From contig NZ_JAUSYQ010000002.1 of assembly GCF_030816965.1 (NCBI RefSeq), positions 6,376,001 through 6,440,000 on the forward strand: 64,000 nt of DNA, in the 5' to 3' direction. The notes beneath the pieces are model-generated. The model was not told where the DNA came from. It ran no database searches and saw only the letters and a list, made by a program, of their open reading frames with translations. Shown here piece after piece: positions 58,348 to 64,000 of this stretch (position 1 is its first letter; each line of letters starts with the position of its first letter). The translations under genes were made by a program, and so were the position numbers. Source of the DNA: Streptomyces canus (GTDB lineage Bacteria; Actinomycetota; Actinomycetes; Streptomycetales; Streptomycetaceae).

Positions 58348-58983
58348 TCAGGCGGCCGGAGTCGCCGCCGGCCGGTGCCCCGCTGCCGCGACGGTCAGGC
58401 GGCTCAGGGCCTCGTCCTTGTCGCAGGGGTGGGCGCCGAGGGCGGTCTGGCGGGCGACGATCGAGCGCTCCAGGCGCATCAGGCGCCAGCCGCGGCGCAG
58501 CAGGAACGGCACCGACTTGCGGCCCTCGCGCAGATCCCGAAGGAACCGGCGGCGGAACGTCCGCACCGGACCCCGGCTCAGGCACAGCGCGTCGGCCAGC
58601 ACGCCGAGCTCCCGGCAGCGGGTGACGATCTCGGCGGCGAAGATGCCCTCCGCGATGAACAGCGGGGTCCGGCCCATGTCGACCGCCTCCTCGCCGGTGC
58701 GGGCGCTCAGCGAGATGTCGTAGACCGGGATCTTCGTACGGCCCGTGCGGCACAGTTCCACGATCGCCGCCACCGCGGTGTCCGCGTCCCAGGACCCGGG
58801 GTGGTCCCAGTCGATGTCGGAGCTCCCCGCCACCAGCGGCAGCGTCGGGTCGTCGCCCTCCTTGTAGAAGTCGTCGAGCCTGAGAACCGGAAGACCGGAC
58901 CGGGCCGAGAGAAGGGACTTGCCGGAGCCGGAGGGGCCGCAGAGCAGCACGACTCGCGTCGGTATGGGCGGTTGGGAACTCAC
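58348..58983 (-). CDS. Uridine kinase-like P-loop protein
   Basis: A 211-residue P-loop NTPase. The Walker A motif is VVLLCGPSGSGKSLL at about residues 10-25, followed by PVLRLDDFYKEGDDPTLPLV and DWDHPGSWD, the nucleoside-kinase pattern of uridine kinases. RFLRDLREGRKSVPF resembles the lid. The GTG at 58983 fits the family start; an upstream GTG would extend it without similarity. It may phosphorylate uridine or cytidine, or another small substrate such as a coenzyme precursor. It lies near nucleoside genes but has no copy of the palindrome. Confidence 0.75.
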   Translation of the reverse strand: MSSQPPIPTRVVLLCGPSGSGKSLLSARSGLPVLRLDDFYKEGDDPTLPLVAGSSDIDWDHPGSWDADTAVAAIVELCRTGRTKIPVYDISLSARTGEEAVDMGRTPLFIAEGIFAAEIVTRCRELGVLADALCLSRGPVRTFRRRFLRDLREGRKSVPFLLRRGWRLMRLERSIVARQTALGAHPCDKDEALSRLTVAAAGHRPAATPAA

Positions 58984-59113
58984 GGGACACCAGTGTGAGG
59001 CATTCACCTGCTGTTCATCGACCCCGCGGGCGGGCTTTGAAGCGTGCGTCACACCTCAACCACCCTTCGTGTCGACGCGATGACCCAGTGCACGGAAAAG
59101 GTGGCGGAAACAC

Positions 59114-59509
59114 ATGGCACGACATGCGAACCCGACAGTCGGGCGCACGCTCATCGCCCTCGCCACCGCGGGTGTCGCACTCGGCGCAGGCGCCAAAGTG
59201 GCCGCCGCGGACACCGAGCCGGTCGCCGGCATGGTGGGCGCCCGGCCGGCCTCGCTGGGCAACATCGACCCGCGGGCCGGGGTGCAGGTGCCCACCGGCT
59301 CCGTCGGCTACGTCACCGGCCCGGTCGCCGGTCTCGAGCCGAAGCCGCTGGCGGGGACCGGGGTGGACCCGTTGGACAACGGGGTGGCGACGCAGCTCGG
59401 CGACTCCCAGCCGATTGCTTCACGGGCGCTTTGGGGGCCCGTTGCGCAGGCGCAGTCGATCGGGAGCATGCCGGTGGTGGGGCAGGTGGCGGGCTTGCCG
59501 AACAACTGA
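59114..59509 (+). CDS. Small secreted protein with Pro/Gly/Val-rich mature part
   Basis: A 131-residue protein with signal peptide RTLIALATAGVALGAGAKVA, cleavage near AAA|DTEP. The mature part has repeated V-A-G and P-V-G steps (GPVAGLEPKPLAGTG) without known motifs. The ATG at 59114 follows GGCGGAAA. Such proteins occur often in Streptomyces; a role in wall or hyphal surface is only a guess. A hairpin separates it from the convergent aldehyde dehydrogenase-type gene. Confidence 0.65.
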   Translation: MARHANPTVGRTLIALATAGVALGAGAKVAAADTEPVAGMVGARPASLGNIDPRAGVQVPTGSVGYVTGPVAGLEPKPLAGTGVDPLDNGVATQLGDSQPIASRALWGPVAQAQSIGSMPVVGQVAGLPNN

Positions 59510-59525
59510 TCCCGGTACGACGGCA

Positions 59526-59569
59526 GGAGAACCGCGTCCCCCCCGGACGGAGGGGAGGCGCGGCTCTCC
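59526..59569. terminator. Hairpin between secreted protein and aldehyde dehydrogenase-type genes
   Basis: GGAGAACCGCG (59526-59536) pairs with CGCGGCTCTCC (59559-59569) with one mismatch, plus an inner CCCC/GGGG stem. It terminates the rightward gene and perhaps the deoC operon. Confidence 0.55.
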
Positions 59570-59586
59570 GGTATCGCGGCCCGTTG

Positions 59587-60483
59587 TCAGTACGACGAGC
59601 CCGACGCCCCCAGGGAACCCGTCGGGTGCCAGACCGTCTTCGTCTCCAGGAAGGCCGTCAGGCGGTCGATGCCCGGAGTCGCCGACCAGTTGTCCACAGG
59701 CTGTGGACGCAGGACGCGCTTCAGGTTGTCCGCGGCCGCGATCTCCAGCTCCTTCGCGAGAACCTCGTCCGCGCCCGCCAGGTCGATCGCGTTGACGTCC
59801 TGGTGGGACGCCAGGGGAGTCGCGATCTCCGCGGTGCGGCCCGAGAGGACGTTGACGACGCCTCCGGGGACGTCGGAGGTGGCCAGCACCTCGCCCAGGG
59901 ACAGCGCCGGGAGCGGGGACTTCTCGCTCGCCACCACGATCGCCGTGTTGCCCGTGGCGATCACCGGAGCCACCACCGAGACCAGGCCCAGGAACGACGA
60001 CTCCTGCGGGGCCAGGACGGCCACCACGCCCGTCGGCTCGGGGGAGGACAGGTTGAAGTACGGGCCCGCCACCGGGTTGCCGCCGCCCACCACCTGGGCG
60101 ATCTTGTCGGTCCAGCCCGCGTACCAGACCCAGCGGTCGATCGTCGCCTCGACCTGCTCGGCCGCCCTGGACTTGGACAGACCTTCGGCGTCGGCCACCT
60201 CGTGGACGAACTGCGCCTTGCGGCCCTCCAGCATCTCCGCGACGCGGTAGAGGACCTGGCCGCGGTTGTACGCCGTCGCGCCGGACCAGCCGCCGAACGC
60301 CTTGCGCGCGGCCACGACCGCGTCACGGGCGTCCTTGCGGCTCGACTGCGGCGCGTTCGCCAGCCACCTGCCCTTGGAGTCGGTCACTTCGTACACCCGG
60401 CCGCTTTCGGAGCGGGGGAACTTGCCCCCGACGTAGAGCTTGTAGGTCTTGAAGACGCTCAAACGGTCATTGCGCTCAGACAT
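59587..60483 (-). CDS. Aldehyde dehydrogenase-like half protein lacking the catalytic region
   Basis: A 298-residue protein. It begins like an aldehyde dehydrogenase (YKLYVGGKFPRSESGRVYEV) and carries the NAD-binding region (VATGNTAIVVASEKSPLPAL), but then ends PGIDRLTAFLETKTVWHPTG. The central Cys/Glu catalytic segment (ELGGxxxN and GQxCC) of a normal about 480-residue enzyme is absent. The ATG at 60483 overlaps the upstream ALDH stop by 8 bases, so both are made together. It could be a regulatory or heteromer partner, or a decayed enzyme. No frameshift is visible, so the shortening is clean. Confidence 0.72.
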   Translation of the reverse strand: MSERNDRLSVFKTYKLYVGGKFPRSESGRVYEVTDSKGRWLANAPQSSRKDARDAVVAARKAFGGWSGATAYNRGQVLYRVAEMLEGRKAQFVHEVADAEGLSKSRAAEQVEATIDRWVWYAGWTDKIAQVVGGGNPVAGPYFNLSSPEPTGVVAVLAPQESSFLGLVSVVAPVIATGNTAIVVASEKSPLPALSLGEVLATSDVPGGVVNVLSGRTAEIATPLASHQDVNAIDLAGADEVLAKELEIAAADNLKRVLRPQPVDNWSATPGIDRLTAFLETKTVWHPTGSLGASGSSY

Positions 60484-61912
60484 CGAGGTACGCCTCCAGG
60501 CCGTGGCGACCGCCCTCGCGGCCGAAGCCCGACTCCTTGTAGCCGCCGAACGGCGACGTCGGGTCGAACTTGTTGAACGTGTTGGACCAGACGACCCCGG
60601 CCCGGAGTTTGTTCGCCACCGCCAGGATCCGCGATCCCTTCTCCGTCCAGATGCCTGCCGAGAGGCCGTACTGGGTGTTGTTGGCCTTGGCGACGGCCTC
60701 GTCCGGGGTGCGGAAGGTGAGGACCGACAGCACCGGGCCGAAGATCTCGTCGCGGGCGATGGTGTGCGCCTGGGTGACGTTCGTGAAGAGCGTCGGGGCG
60801 AACCAGTAGCCGGAGGAGGGGAGTTCGCACTCCGGGGACCAGGGCTCGGCACCCTCGGCCGCGCCCTTCTCGACGAGCGAGGTGATCCGCGACAGCTGCT
60901 CGGCGGAGTTGATCGCGCCGATGTCGGTGTTCTTGTCGAGCGGGTCGCCGAGGCGGAGGGTGGACAGGCGGCGCTTGAGGGAGTCCAGCAGCTCGTCCTG
61001 GATCGACTCCTGGACGAGAAGGCGGGAGCCCGCGCAGCAGACCTGGCCCTGGTTGAAGAAGATGCCGTTGACGATCCCCTCCACCGCCTGGTCGATCGGG
61101 GCGTCGTCGAAGACGATGTTGGCGCCCTTGCCGCCCAGTTCGAGCGTGACCTTCTTGCGGGTGCCCGCGACGGTCCGCGCGATCTCCTTGCCCACGGCGG
61201 TGGAGCCGGTGAAGGCCACCTTGTCGACGTCCGGGTGCGCGACGAGCGCGGCGCCCGTGTCGCCGTAGCCCGGAAGGATGTTGACGACACCCCTGGGCAG
61301 GCCGGCCTGACGGCAGATGTCCGCGAAGAACAGCGCCGACAGGGGGGTCGTCTCCGCAGGCTTCAGGACGACGGTGTTGCCGGTCGCCAGCGCCGGGGCG
61401 ATCTTCCACGCCAGCATCAGGAGCGGGAAGTTCCACGGGATGACCTGGCCGGCCACGCCGAGGGGCTTCGGGGAGGCACCGAACCCGGCGTGCTCCAGCT
61501 TGTCGGCCCAGCCCGCGTAGTAGAAGAAGTGCGCGGCGACCAGGGGGAGGTCGGCGTCGCGGGTCTCCTTGATGGGCTTGCCGTTGTCCAGCGTCTCCAG
61601 GACGGCGAGCTCGCGGCTGCGCTCCTGGATGATCCGGGCGATGCGGAACAGGTACTTGGCGCGCTCGGGGCCGGGCAGCGCCGACCACTTCTCGAAGGCC
61701 TTGCGGGCGGCCTTCACCGCGCGGTCCACGTCCTCGGAACCGGCCTGGGCGACCTCGGAGAGGACCTCCTCGGTGGACGGCGAGACGGTCTTGAAGACCT
61801 TGCCGTCGGCCGCGTCCACGAACTCGCCGTCGATGAACAGGCCGTAGGACGGCGCGATGTCGACGACCGAGCGGGACTCGGGTGCGGGTGCGTAATCGAA
61901 TGCCGATGCCAT
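60476..61912 (-). CDS. Aldehyde dehydrogenase in deoC operon
   Basis: A 478-residue NAD(P)-dependent aldehyde dehydrogenase. QVIPWNFPLLMLAWKIAPAL is the substrate-coenzyme region, ELGGKGANIVF carries the catalytic Glu motif, and FFNQGQVCCAGSR carries the catalytic Cys. It probably oxidises acetaldehyde released by DeoC to acetate. The ATG at 61912 is 5 bases after the deoC stop, so the two are coupled. Size is normal for the family. The truncated relative follows, overlapping by 8 bases. Confidence 0.92.
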   Translation of the reverse strand: MASAFDYAPAPESRSVVDIAPSYGLFIDGEFVDAADGKVFKTVSPSTEEVLSEVAQAGSEDVDRAVKAARKAFEKWSALPGPERAKYLFRIARIIQERSRELAVLETLDNGKPIKETRDADLPLVAAHFFYYAGWADKLEHAGFGASPKPLGVAGQVIPWNFPLLMLAWKIAPALATGNTVVLKPAETTPLSALFFADICRQAGLPRGVVNILPGYGDTGAALVAHPDVDKVAFTGSTAVGKEIARTVAGTRKKVTLELGGKGANIVFDDAPIDQAVEGIVNGIFFNQGQVCCAGSRLLVQESIQDELLDSLKRRLSTLRLGDPLDKNTDIGAINSAEQLSRITSLVEKGAAEGAEPWSPECELPSSGYWFAPTLFTNVTQAHTIARDEIFGPVLSVLTFRTPDEAVAKANNTQYGLSAGIWTEKGSRILAVANKLRAGVVWSNTFNKFDPTSPFGGYKESGFGREGGRHGLEAYLDV

Positions 61913-61917
61913 GGTGA

Positions 61918-62877
61918 TCAGTCCACCGTCACGTAGTCGGGGCCGGAGTAGCGGCCGGTGGCCAGCTTCTGACGCTGCATCAGCAGGTCGTTCAGGAGCG
62001 AGGAGGCGCCGAAGCGGAACCAGTGGTTGTCCAGCCAGTCCTCGCCCGCGGTCTCGTTGACCACCACGAGAAACTTGATGGCGTCCTTGGACGTCCTGAT
62101 GCCGCCGGCCGGCTTCACGCCCACCTGGATGCCGGTCTGCGCACGGAAGTCACGCACCGCCTCCAGCATCAGAAGAGTGTTCGCCGGGGTGGCGTTCACC
62201 GCGACCTTGCCGGTGGACGTCTTGATGAAGTCCGCGCCGGCCAGCATGCCGAGCCAGCTCGCGCGGCGGATGTTGTCGTACGTCGACAGTTCGCCCGTCT
62301 CGAAGATGACCTTGAGCCGGGCGGCCGTACCGCAGACCTCGCGCACGGCGACGATCTCGTCGTACACCTTCATGTACCTGCCGGAGAGAAACGCCCCGCG
62401 GTCGATGACCATGTCGACCTCGTCGGCGCCCGCGGCCACCGCGTCGCGCACGTCGGCCAGCTTCACGTCGAGGGCGGCGCGGCCGGCCGGGAACGCGGTG
62501 GCCACGGAGGCGACCTTCACGCCGGAACCGGCCACGGCTTCCTTCGCCACGGGCACCATGTCGGGATAGACACAGACCGCGGCCGTGGCGGGGGTCGTCC
62601 GGTCGGTCGGATCGGGGCGGGCCGCCTTGGCGCCGAGCGCCCGGACCTTGCCCGGGGTGTCCGCGCCTTCCAGCGTCGTCAGGTCGACCATCGAGATGGC
62701 GAGGTCGATGGCGTACGCCTTGGCGGTCGTCTTGATGGAACGGGTACCGAGCGAGGCGGCACGCGCCTCCAGGCCGACCGCGTCCACGCCGGGCAGCCCG
62801 TGAAGGAACCGGCGCAGCGTGCTGTCGGACGCGGTCACGTCCGTGAGCGGGTGTGCGGCTGATGCAGTGGTGGGCAT
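61918..62877 (-). CDS. deoC: Deoxyribose-phosphate aldolase
   Basis: A 319-residue aldolase, long for the family (about 220-260) because of an extra N-terminal region of about 60 residues. GADFIKTSTGKVAVNATPAN carries the Schiff-base Lys, and VGVKPAGGIRTSKDAIKFLV the second catalytic Lys; VDMVIDRGAFLSG also matches. It splits deoxyribose 5-phosphate into acetaldehyde and glyceraldehyde 3-phosphate. The ATG at 62877 is chosen; a GTG at 62883 adds two residues. The palindrome CTACGCGCGTAG is 19 bases upstream. It leads an operon with two ALDH-type genes. Confidence 0.93.
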   Translation of the reverse strand: MPTTASAAHPLTDVTASDSTLRRFLHGLPGVDAVGLEARAASLGTRSIKTTAKAYAIDLAISMVDLTTLEGADTPGKVRALGAKAARPDPTDRTTPATAAVCVYPDMVPVAKEAVAGSGVKVASVATAFPAGRAALDVKLADVRDAVAAGADEVDMVIDRGAFLSGRYMKVYDEIVAVREVCGTAARLKVIFETGELSTYDNIRRASWLGMLAGADFIKTSTGKVAVNATPANTLLMLEAVRDFRAQTGIQVGVKPAGGIRTSKDAIKFLVVVNETAGEDWLDNHWFRFGASSLLNDLLMQRQKLATGRYSGPDYVTVD

Positions 62878-62896
62878 GGTCACCAGACGAGCATAT

Positions 62897-62908
62897 CTAC
62901 GCGCGTAG
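62897..62908. promoter_or_regulatory. Nucleoside-regulon palindrome upstream of deoC
   Basis: CTACGCGCGTAG is identical to the site before add (51190-51201). It lies 19 bases before the deoC ATG, in the place of the promoter or operator. The gap to the rightward PH-domain gene is shared. Confidence 0.75.
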
Positions 62909-62987
62909 CGGCTGTACACCCCGGTGTGCGGGTTCTGATGGCACCCGCACACCGACACCCACCCGGGCCGCGCTTAGGATCGGCCTC

Positions 62988-63659
62988 ATGACGACCGCAC
63001 CCCCCGAGTCCAGGGACCGCATCTACCGCTCACCCATGGCGCTGATCGGCGGCTCCCTCGTCCTCGTCATCATCGGCTGGCTCGGCATCGACGCCGTCGT
63101 CTCCGGCACCGGCCGCACCCCCTGGCTGGCTCTCGCCACCCTGATCCTCGTCGTCCCGCTGGTCGTCGCCTTCACGCTGCGCCCGGCCGTCTTCGCGAAC
63201 CACGACCGCCTGCGCATCCGCAATCCCTTCCGCGTGATCGTCGTGCCGTGGGGCGAGGTCGAGATGCTGCGCTCCGGCTACTCGAACGAGGTGCTCGTCA
63301 AGTCCGGCGCGAAGTACCAGCTGTGGGCGATCCCGGTCTCCCTGCGCGGCCGCAAGAAGGCGGCACGGCAGACGGCCCAGCAGAGCGCCCGGCAGTCGTC
63401 GGGACGCGGTTCCACCAGGGGCCTCGGTCTGTTCGGCGGCGGAATGCAGCCGGACGGTTTCGGCGGTCGTACGCCCGTCCCGGAGGGGCCCACCCGGGCC
63501 GAGACCGACAAGATCATCGACGAACTGCGCGAGATGCTGGAGGCCCGCGGGAAGGCACAGACCTCCCAGGGCGAGGTGACCGTGCGGTGGGCGTACGAGA
63601 TCGTCGGTCCGGCGGTGGCCGGGGCGGTGCTTCTGACGATCCTGGTGGCCCTCGGGTGA
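62988..63659 (+). CDS. PH-domain membrane protein
   Basis: A 223-residue protein with two N-terminal hydrophobic spans (GGSLVLVIIGWLGIDAVVSG; LALATLILVVPLVVAFTLRP), then a bacterial PH domain: VFANHDRLRIRNPFRVIVVP, WGEVEMLRSGYSNEVLV and YQLWAIPVSL. A linker of Gln, Ser and Gly follows, then a final hydrophobic helix (VGPAVAGAVLLTILVAL). The ATG at 62988 matches the first helix start. The function of these short PH membrane proteins in Streptomyces is unknown. It is divergent from deoC. Confidence 0.82.
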   Translation: MTTAPPESRDRIYRSPMALIGGSLVLVIIGWLGIDAVVSGTGRTPWLALATLILVVPLVVAFTLRPAVFANHDRLRIRNPFRVIVVPWGEVEMLRSGYSNEVLVKSGAKYQLWAIPVSLRGRKKAARQTAQQSARQSSGRGSTRGLGLFGGGMQPDGFGGRTPVPEGPTRAETDKIIDELREMLEARGKAQTSQGEVTVRWAYEIVGPAVAGAVLLTILVALG

Positions 63660-63689
63660 CGCGTTTGGGGGGCCACGTGTTGTCGTGGC

Positions 63690-63956
63690 GTCTGCCGAAC
63701 CCGGGACTGCCGTCATCAAGATGAGCGTGCGGCAGCGGTGAGGCGCCCCCGTCAGACGTACGGCGATCGGAAGCAGGAGCGGGAAGGCCGGCAGCAGGTA
63801 GCGGGCTCGGGGGACGTAGACGCCGCCGCTGGTCAGGACGTGCGGTCCCGGGCCGACAGGGCCACAGGCCACCGACGCCGGCAGCGTGACCGTCACCGGT
63901 GCGTCCACCGTTGCCCGGGGGTGGGCGGGGAGCCTGGAGCAACAGTCCTGGATGAA
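63690..63956 (-). pseudogene. Possible decayed membrane glycosyltransferase C-terminus
   Basis: On the minus strand a frame open from 63956 reads RLPAHPRATVDAPVTVTLPA, then VPRARYLLPAFPLLLPIAVR, a pattern like the last membrane helix of GT-C mannosyltransferase-type proteins. The next upstream codon is TGA (63957-63959), and downstream the frame runs on into the antisense PH gene without a proper end. It is probably a remnant. The remaining 63660-64000 holds nothing else I can support. Confidence 0.3.
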
Positions 63957-64000
63957 TCACCCGATGGGATGCCGTGGGGTGGTGCGGGTGGGCTGAACGG

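Noticed and set aside
1..64000. tRNA, rRNA or classical riboswitch
   Set aside because: No cloverleaf, rRNA segment or known aptamer pattern was recognised on either strand by eye; a covariance-model scan was not possible.

Overview
The window is actinobacterial and almost certainly Streptomyces. It is very GC-rich with strong third-position GC, GTG and TTG starts are frequent, genes overlap through ATGA/GTGA/TGATG junctions, and family content is typical (DUF397/XRE pair, SseB/WXG/RHS locus, BmpA-type nucleoside transporter). The right part carries the afsQ2-afsQ1-sigQ signal-transduction locus known from S. coelicolor. No rRNA, tRNA, CRISPR array or integrase was found.

Layout. (1) 1-3.9 kb: the 3' part of a B12-dependent acyl-CoA mutase large subunit, a LeuE-type exporter, and a divergent FAD monooxygenase/TetR pair sharing two identical palindromic operators. 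(2) 3.8-22.6 kb: a cell-wall or capsular glycopolymer cluster built around a nonulosonic acid. It holds a NeuB-type synthase, a CMP-nonulosonate synthetase fused to a KdsC-like phosphatase, a GT29 sialyltransferase-like protein, two polysialyltransferase-like proteins and a third related GT-B-like protein, GT2 and GT8 enzymes, a pyruvyl transferase domain, two methyltransferases, an acyltransferase, GtrA and a UDP-Gal mutase-like flavoprotein. This fits the poly(Kdn)/teichulosonic acid clusters described in Streptomyces. (3) 22.7-30.7 kb: a polymorphic-toxin island with SseB-like and WXG-like proteins, a 1582-aa RHS protein with a low-GC toxin tip, its immunity candidate, a decayed RHS cassette, two orphan immunity genes and a DUF1266 remnant. 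(4) 30.7-37.5 kb: an ATPase, a propeller-like protein, a methyltransferase, a DUF397/XRE/HATPase regulatory set and an M20 amidohydrolase. (5) 37.7-44.7 kb: nucleoside uptake and salvage (bmpA; ATPase; two permeases; cdd; deoA). (6) 44.7-53.8 kb: Uma2 nuclease-like protein, AEC transporter, STAS protein, ECF sigma, MFS/LysR pair, hydrolase, adenosine deaminase, secreted protein, PspC, VanZ. (7) 53.9-57.8 kb: afsQ locus with a frameshifted sigQ. (8) 57.9-64 kb: lipoprotein, uridine-kinase-like protein, secreted protein, deoC with two aldehyde dehydrogenase-type genes, PH-domain protein and a decayed gene end.

How the parts work together. A 12-bp palindrome, CTACGCGCGTAG or a near match, sits before bmpA, before the nucleoside ABC-cdd-deoA operon, before add and before deoC. 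This links four separated transcription units into one inferred nucleoside-catabolism regulon: import, deamination, phosphorolysis, then deoxyribose-phosphate cleavage and aldehyde oxidation. The nucleoside ABC ATPase appears to start at an ATC codon. In the glycan cluster the synthase, phosphatase and activator make CMP-nonulosonate; the transferases polymerise it and the acyl, methyl and pyruvyl transferases probably decorate it.
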